Shown piece by piece: positions 23,938-36,036 of a DNA stretch of 64,000 nt. A program made the position numbers and the translations under genes. A model generated the notes under the pieces. That model saw only the letters and a list, made by a program, of their open reading frames with translations. It did no database searches and had not been told where the DNA came from. The stretch's first letter is position 1; each line of letters opens with the position of its first letter. The DNA comes from Climacteris rufus (taxonomy: Eukaryota; Chordata; Aves; Passeriformes; Climacteridae): contig VZRZ01002687.1 of NCBI GenBank assembly GCA_013398175.1, forward strand, positions 498,465 to 562,464. The letters run 5' to 3'.

Positions 23938-25448
23938 TCTCGATTCCAGGAAACTAATGGAGACATCTTGTGAATCACTTTCTTAAGACGAAAAGCCTTC
24001 TGCAAAACTACTCTTTGACTTCTAAACCAGCCCAGGTAGAAAGAGAAGCAGCTTTCCTTTTTCAAGACTGAACTTTTAGCAGGTCAGTAAATGGCAGAGT
24101 GCACAGAGCCACCGGCACAGTCACTCTGGGAGTGCATATTTAAGCAGCACGTTACTGACAGGCACATAATAAAACTATTCACACGGATTACTTACTCTGC
24201 ATGCTGTTCAATAGTCACTGCAACTCCTAAGCATCTCAGCCATTTTATTGGTGAATCCTTCAACAGAGTAGTAGGTGCTGTTAGTTGGTACTTCATTGCT
24301 AAATTTTCCTGTGGTTTTTTTCTTTCAATTTTTCCCCTGATGTTTTGAAACCCCAAGCTTCAAGTACAACAAAACTCCACACTGGTAAAACTCCACTTAT
24401 TTTATAAGTATTTGTCAATCCCAACCTTTACAAAAAATTGCACAATAAGCTCAACCACCAACCTACATAATCAGAGACAATAGTACACTGAAAAGCATAA
24501 TCAATCCTCAGCAATTTCAAGAAGTACCACTGGCCTGTGACAACAGTGCTAAATTACCACTTAACTGGATCTTTTGCTCAACAACAAGTGGTTTATTTGT
24601 GATAATACAGACACTGACTTTGGCTTGGTTTATATTGACAGGCTGATTTGACTGCCTGCTGAGTGACAGCCCCCTCTGAGTGGGTGTGAAGGAGCTGAGC
24701 TGATGACTAAAATTGATATGAGGAGTGAAAAAGAGATTTTAAAGTCATTTAGAAACACGAAATGCACTGAAAGTAACTTGTGCAAGAGGGGGATTGCCAA
24801 TGGCAATTATTTTTTTCACTTTCTTGACAGAAATCTGCAATACCAAAGATCTCTTCATACCAAATTATTGGGATGGATGCAAAGGGTGTGGCAGCTGGTG
24901 ACCAGACAGAAAAACAGTCTTAAGTCTACAAAACAGAAAAAGCAATTTTAGAGAGAACTTTCACTTTATTCTTATGAAAACTGGGTTGTCATAGGGAAAA
25001 TATGTGAGAACTTTTGCAGTTTTAAAAGTTATTCTAGTATTTGAATTTTTTCAGTTTATCTCTTTTCTTATGTTTTTGTCATTTCTTGGTTTATTTTCAC
25101 ACTGTCATATGAAAAACATCTTACCCTTATGAAGTGTTTTTCCTCATTTTGTTTCCTAAATTTCAACATACAGCTACAAATACTCAGCAGCACAAAATAA
25201 TGGTGTTCAGACCTGCAAAACAAGAAGCCCAGACTATCACCTCCAAAGTTACTGAAAGAATTTCAGTGGACAAAATTAACAGGAATTTCAAGTAGGGTTG
25301 TCTACCCCATAAGTAGCATACCCCATATGGCATTTAGATGCTGAAAACATATTTAGACATTTTACTTCTCACTTGGAAGAGGATACTTCAAGCTCATTAG
25401 TCAGTGCAACACTTGCCGGGAGTTCACAAAATATGGAATTGAGGATTG

Positions 25449-25521
25449 CAGTAGAAGTTGCAATTCGAATGTTTAATGTTATGAAATCTACAGAATTGTT
25501 GTACATAGCACAAAATGAACA
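25449..25521 (+). repeat. Direct repeat, copy 2 (73 bp)
   Basis: This partner of the segment at 23859 starts cagtagaagttgcaattcg and ends aaaatgaaca. It lacks the 6-base insertion and has three mismatches over 73 bases (about 96% identity). It is either a recent local copying event or two members of an unrecognised repeat family. Confidence 0.9.
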
Positions 25522-27955
25522 CTTTGTGCAATTATCCCTTTAGAGATGGGTAAGCTCTCCTGTGAGGCTGAGATATGGGAACACAGTACAGCGCACGAGC
25601 TGGAAAGGAACCATCAGCCAAGGGTTAACAGCTCCATTCCCGGGACTGAGGTGCACTGTCTTCTGGGTCCCCAGCCCGGGAATTCTACAGAAGACAGGGA
25701 TTTCCTCTTCAGCAGACACATAAAATGTACTTCTATGAAAGGAAAAGGGGAAAAGGGATGGAAAAGAAGAGCCACATGGCTGATCTGAAAGGAAAGCATG
25801 CTTGCAACGACACTGAAACATTAGGGACATTGTTCGAGTGCAGTTCATCCTTGCAAAAATATTATCCTCGTCTCGATGCCAAGGTCGGTGAAAGTGTGGG
25901 CTACTTGCCATGGAAGTGCTGGGTATTTAGGCTAGACCTGTCATGGGGCTTATTTACTCTCTGCACCCAACGTTTCAGACACACTCAAGTGTAGTGTTCA
26001 TGTCTTGGCAGGAACTTCTCATTCATGCCTTTTCTCCTGATCCCCTTTGAGGAGTCTTCCTCCTCCGACATTGCAGTGGTTGAAATTTCATTGCTTGCTG
26101 AGAAAACCAACACTGATTAATTTCATCCTACTTGCATGGAAGAGGTAAAGTATGCAGGTCTCCAGCCAGGGACAAGGAAATCCCTGCTGCTTACATGCCA
26201 CATTGAATAAGCAGCCTATGGTTGAGGCCATTGGACTTCAACAGTCTTCATTCCACCCACAGGAAAAGGAGCAATTATCTGTAGCAGCATGGGGAGCAAA
26301 CAGGAAGTAATGCAACATATTCACTTTTGATTACAGAATACTTTTTTATAAGACATAATATTCCACAAGGAAGAATTCGGCTGCAGTGTTACACCGATGC
26401 ACCCCAAATTATTAAAGGAACGTGACTAAGGTTGCACAGTTTAGCCTGAAAACCTAGAAAAGGAAACTAAATTAAAGTTGCTGGTGCAGCCTGAATGCCA
26501 GTGCTCGCTGTGTGTGCGTTCTGGTACAGTCTTTAATTACATCACTGCAAACTGCTTTTCCCACAGGGCCTTCGCCTCATTCAACGCACAGGACGGACAG
26601 TGCTTAATAATGAGCAGCTATTCAGTGTTTCGTCCTCTCCTCTGCTTCAGTGTGTGGCCCTGGATGGTATTTACTGCACACCAGTCAGGCCTGCTCTGAA
26701 GACAGAGTGATTCATTTCCCCATGGACCTTTCCATGGCATTCTCCACTGCAGCTTTTGAATACCTCTCATGTATTAATGGACCTATTTGCACCCCACCTC
26801 TGGGAGACAAAGAGTCCAATTTTGCAGATGGGGAACTTCAACATATGAAGATTAAGGTAAAAAGTGTCCACTGATTGGTGCAACTTGATTTTATTTAACT
26901 TTATATGCTTTATTTAACTTTTATATTTAACTCTCTGTCCAAAGCCAACCTTCCATTTGCTTCAGCTGCATGTTAGTAACGGAGACACAAAAATCTCAAG
27001 GCAACTACCCAGAAAATGGAAAAAGCACAATTAGAGGCCAACTGTGAAAAACTAATTTTAAGTGACTTGCCTGTCATCACCTAAGATCTATCCCCATCCA
27101 GTTCCTTAGTATGCCATTCAATTGCTTTGGCTATGAGACCATTTCCTTTGATGCTGCAAAGCCCCATTTAAATTTATCACACACCTCTTACCTCATGCAA
27201 TAAATGAGTCAGCCATTCTATTCTCCTTTATTAGACAACCCAGTTCCAGCCCCAGACTAACTCAGGCTTTTGAACTGACCGCATTAGGGCTCCTGGAGAA
27301 GAAAACGAATTATTTGATAAATACTGAAATATTAATTTAAGCTGCATAGGCAACCTTATTTCAAAATTTATTTCAACTGCGCATTGTTTTAACACATATT
27401 TTTGTATACTAATTTCTTAAGCTTTAAAGGAACTGAAAAACTGAAGGAAAAAAAATTGCTGTGGACCAACAGAGAAAGTCTTGCTCCTTAGGAATAGCTT
27501 ACATAAAAGGCTGGGAACTTTCATCCTGGCAACTTGAAGAATGTCCTTTTTACACAGCTTTTCTTGAGCTCTTTCCTAAGTTTTCTTTGAAGAAAAACTC
27601 CATCATGCTGACATTCATACTGATACTCAGACCAGCAGAGCTGACACAGGAGTGTCAGTGTATTTGCTGGTGCTGCTGGGAGCTGGGAAAGGAGCTGTAA
27701 ATTGTGTTAGCTGGTCATCCTCAGTTCTACAGACTCTGCAGACCATGATTCCACATTTTTTTCTTTCACCTTCCCTCCCTAACTTTTTGGCATCTTTCCC
27801 AGCAGTACTGCTCCTCCATTCCAGTTCCCCTATGACAAGCAAGTTCCCTCCATCTCTACAGTCAAGCTCAGTCTCTCTAGACTGTGGGTCCTAAATCTCC
27901 CACACATCTGATCCCAGCACTTGTCCTACACTGGAGAGATCATGTGCAGCTGTAG

Positions 27956-27998
27956 AAGTGGGATTTGATTTTACTGAAGTGGGATATGGATTTACTGC
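27956..27998 (+). repeat. Imperfect tandem duplication (about 21 bp, two units)
   Basis: The units gaagtgggatttgattttac and gaagtgggatatggatttac lie side by side, differing at a few positions. Confidence 0.75.
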
Positions 27999-28418
27999 AC
28001 ACTGGCAGCTCTGCAGTGGCTCTCCAAGTGGACATCATTTGGGAGACACCTGCAAGACTTTGCACCTCAGTCTGAAGTGGCTGCTTTCTTTCACTGGAGG
28101 GAAACACATGGAGAGATCCAGAAGATGAGATCCTTCCCTGAAATGCACCCTTGATGGCTTCTGCTATTTTTGACTGAGAGGATGTACAGGTAGATGAGTT
28201 GCAGCAAAATACTGTTAAATTTTGTGAGCTCCCTCAGCAATGTGCAATTGCTCCTCTGAACCTTCTCTGAAGCTGGGATAGATCTCATACTTAGCCTGGA
28301 TATTTAAGGAATAGCTATAGTGGTGTTAATTCCCCTGTGCTCATTCCCTCAGTAGACTGATGCTGCTTCTTTCTCTTTCTGATCAATCCTGGCTCCCACC
28401 TACAGCCTGTCACTTTTA

Positions 28419-28464
28419 ATAAAAAAAAAACTTAAAAGAAAAAAATAAAGAAAAAGAAAAAATT
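28419..28464 (+). repeat. A-rich low-complexity tract
   Basis: The stretch is aataaaaaaaaaa followed by cttaaaagaaaaaaataaag and aaaaagaaaaaa. No target-site duplication or retroposed body is recognisable upstream. Confidence 0.85.
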
Positions 28465-31400
28465 TAGCACAGAAAGCATCCAGCATGGAAAATTTCAGTC
28501 TACATTACTCTGGCAAAATCTTAATCTTATAATGTGCAATATTAGACAAATTTAATAATGGATGGTGCTACCCAGCCCACCAGTAACAGCAACCCTTACT
28601 CACAAGGCTTGGCTTTGGGAGAAATGCTGTTATTATTTATGTGTTACAGGGCCAGTTCTGTCCTGCCTGTTGGTGTTTTGAGACATTGACCTGTGAGCAG
28701 CCTCACTGAGTGCTGAAGGCTTGACTGGAAAACACCCAGAGGATGCTATCTTTGAGGGTTATACAGGAACCAAAACACAAGCAGCTTCTTTTGCCAGAGT
28801 TTTGGCCTAAATAGATAAACACAGAACAGCAGAAGAAGAGGAAAAATAAAACTGACGGCATAAGATTCATGAAATGTTTTGTATAATTTTATGTTTTTTA
28901 ATAATTAAGCATCTCTATCATCTTATCAGGGATTAATATCACCTTACTTTCCCTGAATTCCATTTAGTTCTTGCATTATACATACTCCGCATGAGCGCTC
29001 TTCTCTCTCAATATTTCTGGCACAAATCTGAGCCTCTTTGGTAAGGACTCATAAGGTTATGAATGTCTGGACAGCCTGAGTAATGAAAGGCCGTTTGGGG
29101 CCGAACCATTGACCACAGCTTTAACTTGCCAGGAAGCATAAAACATAAAATGTAAATTAGGTACTAATAACCCATTTTTCTTCTAAATCCTTGGTACAGA
29201 TGCGCAGCATGAAGTACAGATTATGTTTTGAGAGAGACTTTGGAATAATTTGCAGTTAAAATATTGTATGGGACCTTGTGTTGTGGCCTCAGAAGAGACT
29301 CAATTGTGAGTTGTTACTGCTGCCCTTGAACCCACTTCAGTCAATGGAAAGTTTCATTGGCACCTGGATTTGTTGCTTTGGGTAGCTGCCTAGCTACCAG
29401 CAAAACCCAGCACATAATACTGTCATCAGGGAAAGAGGAATGTGCAGTCCAGCAAGCAAGACATGCATGGAAAAATACATTTCTCCCAGCATGTTTTGCA
29501 ATCTCCATGCTATTCCCTCCCCATCTTCCTTTCCACTGATCTCATCTGTGGAGATGAAGTCAGGAAGAAAACTTAGGAAGCAGTGCTTGCAGGGCAAGAT
29601 CATTTCACTGCTTGTGCATGACCAACATCATCCTCAACACAGCTTTGACCCCCTGGATGGAGCCAACTCCATGTGAAAAAGCAGACATACAGCTCCACCA
29701 TTCCTCAGCCAAGGGATGCGAAGGCAACTTGGGTTGGTTGGGCACGTTTGGTTCCCATGTGAATCTGCCATGAGAGCTGTGGTCTTGGAATCTGCCAGTA
29801 ACAGTGTGCATGAAACTGCTGGGAAATGGAGCTACGTGTTATGCAAGCGACAGCACAATATTTCTGTTGTGCTGCTTTCAGAACTCCTACAGAGAGATGT
29901 TCTTCATGTGTGAGCTCCGGCCTCCAGCTGCATTGTGGAAGAAGGCTGGAGCCATCAGTCCCCCATCAGAAACCACTGCTCTTGTTCTGTTTGTTGCAGC
30001 CCAGCTATGAGGAAATGGCCAGCTTTTCTCTTTTACATCTCAGCCCACGACTGTCTAAAAATATAACCTGTGGAACTTGCTTCTTGAATTAATTATGCTT
30101 CAGGTAAAAATAAAATAAATGTACTTGGTCTTAATGAGATCTGCAACTGATTCTCCATCCGATGGCACACATATTTTCTAGGCAAAAGCTGGATTCTTGA
30201 TACTTCTCAATAGGTCACTAGACCTGATATGGCTGAACCAAATCACTGCTCTACAGCTCAATAATTTCTACTATTCTTTGCACCTAGAAAATGAGACAAT
30301 TCAATCAATACTTCTAAAAACCAAATAAATACCTGCTTTTGGCATGTGAAGAGAGAAATTCTGTGACTATGCCTCTGATTGCCTTGCTGGAATAGACAAA
30401 TCTCCGAGAGAAGCAATGCTGGGAAAGCAAAGTTGTATCTCCTCATTCACTCTTCCTGTTATTAATTTGCAGCATTATTACTAATAAAGATTATTTTACT
30501 GTGCTAATGCCTAGTCATGGCATGGAACCAAGAACATATGGAGGAGAGCATGGTGCTAGGCATTGAATAAACACAGAAAAACAGGGCAGTCCTACCCCAG
30601 TGAGTGGAAAGGTTTAGAGAATACGAATAAATATTCATTGCTTTTGGACGCCTGTCAGAGACACCTTCCAAGTCTCCTCAGGTTCAACCGCTACTACTGA
30701 TGTAGCAAAAGAGAATCATGACTTAAATGGGGAAAGGAGGAGACTCCTAAAACCACACATTCTGGCAAAACAGAAACAGACTAAACAAGCCTCTTGGAGA
30801 AATATGCATTTGAGAAACTATCCTGATTTAAAAGATCTGGCTTTTTATCCTCCCCCCATTGCAAGGACCTGTGGTACAGCAGCATGCTGGAGATACATCA
30901 TGTGATAACTCAGGGACACTAACACTGTAGAAAAAGCAACAATAATGCAAGAATGAGAAAATAAACCTTGAGATTGCAAAGAAAAAAACAAGAAAAAGAA
31001 TCCACAAGGTCTGGTCTAGTGCACGTTATCATTATTAATCACGACTTTGTGATCCTCAGAGGAGGGTTGATGTGTCTCTCCATAAATCAGATCTTAAGGT
31101 CCATACCTTACTAGCAAAGGCCAAGCACCAGAGATTGCTTTCATATAATGATCCAACAATGGCATTTAATTGAGCAGAATATAAACACCCAGGCTGGAAT
31201 TTGTCCAGGACACTACATTTAACATCCTACTCTAAATAAGAAATGCCATATAGACTGCAGTGTCCAAGCAGAGCAGAGACAAGCTAAAGTAAAAGATCTC
31301 ATCTGATAATCCCTCTCACAACAAACTACACAGACCAGAATTTACAGTCCTGGGCAATATCAAGTGTTGAGTCAACTCTGGCTGCAACTGCCAAACATGG

Positions 31401-32539
31401 CAGAGCACTTGGAGAACGTTTGTTGTGGATGACAGCAAATGTCTTTTGCCTCAGTGTTCCAGGTAAGTCCCTCAGGAAAAAAACAAACAACTGTCTGCAA
31501 AAGGCCTCTCTCCCACCCTTTTCTGTTGGCCAGCTTCCCCTGAGTGGATCATTGTGCTCTCAAATGAACTCACGAATGTGACGGCAGCTCTGCCATTTTT
31601 TGGATGTCAGACTTTAAACAAAAAGGAAATTAGGGTGTTTGGAAGGTTGTCACCTTATCCTCTGCCAAAGACCAGGAGAATTTTCTTTCTTCATTTTTTA
31701 GGAGTGGCCAAACCACTTTTGAATCACACAGTCAACATGGTGAGCATGGCTGACTTGCCTTACTTTCCCCCGAATCAATTTACACTGTTCAATGACAACA
31801 GCTTGTGCAAGTACTGGCAGGAAGTCAGCAAAAATATGACAGAAGAAAGATGTAAAATTTCCAGCACAATTTAGAAAACTGGTTTTGGTTACTCTCATCA
31901 ATTAAGACTGATTAGATCAGTAAGAATGGCCAGACCTGGCTCTAGTATGGAATAATGTGCTTGCTTCTCTCATAAATGGTATTTCCACTGAACAGACCCA
32001 GGACAACCCTCCCTTTGCCTTAGCTGTCTGTGTTGACCAGTCTGATTTCATCCATCCTGTCACCTGGTGCTACCCTTGGCACAGCCTTGTGGAAGGTATT
32101 GTAGTACATTATTCAGATAATTCCCCTCCACATCCGTCATTGTGAAGTTTTACAAATGTTGCAAGATACTCCAGGAATTCATACAAAGTCCCTTGATTTC
32201 AATAGGAACTGTTGTGCTGTGGAGTTCTCCAAATCAGATAGTTCATATAACTGAAATGGTCTGCTTCTCTTTTTTTCCCATAATTCAGCATTCTTGTGAG
32301 ACAGCATTTTAATTTGTTATCCTATTAAGTTTTTTTATCAGATTTTCCTGTATTCCTCACTCCAGCCTTCACATAATTTTCTGATTAAGTAACTGAAAAC
32401 ACCTGAAACAGACCATGTCTTTCAGCATGTACTCAGAGGACCCCAATGGCTTTGAAAAGCTCAGTAAACAAGGCCAGGGCTTTAAAATTAATGTATATGT
32501 ATCCACATTTAACCTGGAATATACCTGGGTTCCTAAAAA

Positions 32540-32573
32540 NNNNNNNNNNNNNNNNNNNNNNNNNNNNNNNNNN
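32540..32573. other. Assembly gap (34 N)
   Basis: A run of 34 undetermined bases inside GRK5 intron 2. The true length of the missing sequence may differ. Confidence 0.99.
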
Positions 32574-35500
32574 CACTGATTGACAAACTCTGACTTTGTT
32601 TTCTAAGCATTCTATAATAAACTATCATAGATCAATACCATGAAATGACAGTGCATGTACACTTTGAAATAACAAATGGACTGCTACACTATCTGAGCTG
32701 CAATGGGCAACAGCATGAAACATCATGGCACATTCATCTTCAGTTTGGGAAGCCTTTCAGAAGCATGACATGTTCCTGCTACTTCTTCACAAGCCTGTGC
32801 TGCCACTCTTTCCAGGCTGTTCCCATGCTCACTGCATTACACCATGTAGAGTCACACACCTGTAATTCATGGGCTGCTTGGCAAAGAACGTGGGCACACA
32901 GCTGCTGTTAACCCAACCAAGAGACCACAAGAACTTCCACCAGTACAAAACGTGAATGCCTGTTGTGGTTCTGGTTTTGTTCTTCTCAGTTTGGTCTTGC
33001 CTTTTGATGACATGTTTTCACAGTGGCATTAATGTTTTCCTATGCAGCCTCATGCTGCCTGAGAGATTAGTTTTTGCATTCACTTTTCCTTCCCTTGAAT
33101 TAGAGCATCATCTTTTACCATGGCCACAGCTCTGTCGTTCTCAGACTCTTTAACCCCAATCTGTTTGGTTCCAGAGCTGAATATAACCCAGAGTCCACAT
33201 TCCTTGTGCTGACAGATAACCTCCTCCAGGCCACAGATAACTACTTGCCCACAGCAGTTCTCTCAGATAGGTCAGCTATATTTATTACAGCTCATTGACC
33301 ACATGGCCTTCCCTTTCTTCAGCAACAAAAGCTGCAGAGCAGTGCCAAGCACTGATCCTCTGACCCCAAAGACTTCCACACCATTCCCAGCTCTATTTCA
33401 CATGCAGAGCTTTGACAGGACATCATATCTGGACAGCACTGGATACACTCCTACAGGCCAATCCAATGGATTCAGGGACATAAGTGGAGCTTATAAGCCT
33501 GAGGTGAGGAATAAAACTGATTTACTTAAACACAATGAAAAAGCCAGCATTTATGAGAAGCCAAACTGAAGGAGGCTGTTCTGTCACTCAGGCTCAGGGC
33601 TGGGTTGGATTTGCCAAGTGGTTTTCCCCTTATGACTGATGAGAAAACTGTGGGCTTGACATTTGAATATGGACCTCTCTGCAGTGATTCCTGCCTCTGC
33701 TGGCTTCCTGCACACCGTCTCCCCTTTCAGATGGCTGAGAGCAGCAGGATGCTTTTCAATGGATTTTTCCTCCCGGGTGCCCTGCTCGGCTGTGCCCTGC
33801 ACAGGCTTCCCATGGCTGTCATTAGCTGGGAGCTGAGTTCCAGCTCGAGTGGAAAACACCACACCATAACAGCCTGAACAGCAGACATCTGCTGTCCCCG
33901 TGCCCCAGGCCATGTCGCGGCAGTCGCCGGGAGAGCTCGGTGTCAGCTCGGCGGTGCGGGCTGGAGAGCAGCCCCGCAGACACTCCTGGTGGAAGGGCTG
34001 TCTCCTCTGGAATGCGCTTCCCCGCTTCAGCTCCAACAGCCTGGATTTCATGACCACCCCAGGTCACCCTGTAGGGTCCATCTGCTGGTTCCCAGGCTCT
34101 GAAGGGGGAGAAGGAATCTGGGGAACTGTAAGGCTGCTGTAGAAAAGGCTTAGTTGTAATACGGCAGGAAGAGTTTGTGCCTTGAGACATTGACTCAGTG
34201 GGTAGAAATTGTAGTGATATTGAGTAAATCTGCCCAGAAAACAGAATGGGGAACTGTTACTGAGCTGAAGAAGCAAACACTTATTGACTTTCTGGGACAG
34301 AAAATAGAGGGTTTTTATAACCTGATAAGTAAAATTGTTCTGATTAAGGCTTAAAGTCTATAAATAAAAAAATAGAACTAGCAGGAAACACAGAACTTAT
34401 GGTCATAAGAGAAGGGAGGAATGGGGAAGTCCATTACAGGATTGTTCCAAGAGCCCACTTAAAATATTCAATGCTGATCCCTCTGCCTTCTAGCTCCTTA
34501 AAAGAAATCACCTCTTACATCATGCCATTCAAAATGAATTATGCTTTCAATTTTACCTGTTTCCTGCTCTATTCATATGAAACTATTACACTGTATGCAG
34601 GAAAGAATCCAGCAAAAGCAACTCATCTTCCTGCATGCTAGGAATGGTTTACTTCATATGGCTTTAATGCTGAAAACAAAGGTCAGCAATTTACCCCAAA
34701 CAAAGCACTGGAATTTAATCTTTCCTCTGCTTGTGAGCAGCATGCTTCCACAGCCTTCACAGCCTTCTTCAAATACATTCCTACTGGAAAGCAGGGTTTT
34801 AAAAAACCTTTTATAAAGCTGGTGGGTTTTTTTCCTGAGAGACTTGAAGCTGTGAATACTGTATTAGGGAGCTGCCAAGTTATCTGCAGAGGACTTCTAC
34901 CACTTTACCTCTTCCAGAGATTCTTGTTTAATTAACGCATTCCACAAGCTGTAGGACTCCTCACAGCTTCTCTTGCTCTGACACACAACAGTGCTGAGGG
35001 ATGAAGGCACGGACAGTTCACATCAAATCCTGCAGCCCCCTGACCAGCTCTGCCTTGCATGCAAACTGCACAGACTGGAAATACATCCCAGAGCAGTGCA
35101 TGAAACCAGCAAACTGTGCTCTGGAATTGGGAAGGAAGGGGAAGACAGCTGGAAACGTGCATTATTTAAAATGCTGTAGGATGAGAAACAGATGCTGGCA
35201 TGGCATTTGTGGAGTTGAAAGTCACCCAGCTCACGCTGCCAGCTGGCAAGCTAGACTGGTATCAAACCCACAGCTATGCAAAACCCACCACCACAACTGG
35301 CACCCAGGCTGGCAGAGCCGGCCAAGAGCGAGAGATCATGGCCACTGGAATATTCCCTCTCTTGCCATTGTACCTCCACCCTGGGAGGCACCAGAGCACA
35401 GAGAGGGAAGTCAGACGGCACCTGCCTGGGAGATACACACATTGCCCTTCCAAGGGCTACCTGTGCATTGCCTGTCACTAGGATTTAAATTTGCTTAAAT

Positions 35501-35960
35501 GAAGGGTAAAAAAGGGAGAAAGAAAAGCAAAGGGGTGTGCTTGCTCTCTAATTCCAGTCTTGATGACCCACATCTCACAGGCAGAGACTCCAGCTGAACT
35601 CCCAGTGCTTTCCCTCTCGGAGGCAGTCAAAGGAAAGGCTTTCTGATCCCTTCCCAATGCATGCTGTAAGTGGGTGAGTTGGCAGCAAGATGAGATTCCC
35701 TTCCTTATTGCTGCCTACCAAAAAGGGAAACCCTGGAAAACTGCCAGATCTGAGGACTTGTTAGGGAAATACGAGTTTGTTGATGGGAGGCAAAAAAACA
35801 GATGAGGCAGAATTCCACATAATTCTGCCAGCTAAAGCATTGTTTTGACTTGCATCAGTAGAAGGAAGCTATCAGCTAATTTACACAAAGGATAAAGGCT
35901 TTTTGGGAGATGTGATTTAGCATCATCAGCCTCCAGTAATGAGTGAGACAGAAGGCTAAA

Positions 35961-36036
35961 ATCATAGAATCATAGAATAGTTTGGGTTGGAAGGGACCTT
36001 TAAAGGTCATCTAGTCCAACCCCCTGCAATGAACAA
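35961..36036 (-). repeat. CR1 LINE 3' end, well preserved, strongly truncated
   Basis: Two and a half clean octamers (aatcatagaatcatagaat) are followed by agtttgggttggaagggacc, tttaaaggtcatctagtcc and aaccccctgcaatgaacaa, nearly consensus throughout. It is only about 76 bp long and is the least diverged CR1 copy in the window, so probably the youngest. Confidence 0.95.

Larger units (their letters stand above)
14338..32539 (-). other. GRK5: GRK5 intron 2, part left of the assembly gap
   Basis: This is the 3' portion of the 32.5 kb intron between exons 2 and 3. It contains a CR1 fragment at 15571-15760, a tRNA-headed SINE at 22702-22840, and paired direct repeats at 23859-23937 and 25449-25521. 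It also contains simple repeats near 19073, 20621, 23724 and 28419, and a small tandem duplication at about 27956-27998. A GC-rich pocket at about 17450-17600 has no recognisable product. I saw no nested gene. Confidence 0.85.

Noticed and set aside
33584..34057. 157-codon minus-strand frame on the same strand as GRK5
   Set aside because: No recognised protein. It overlaps other long frames in the CpG pocket, where higher GC content lengthens random frames.
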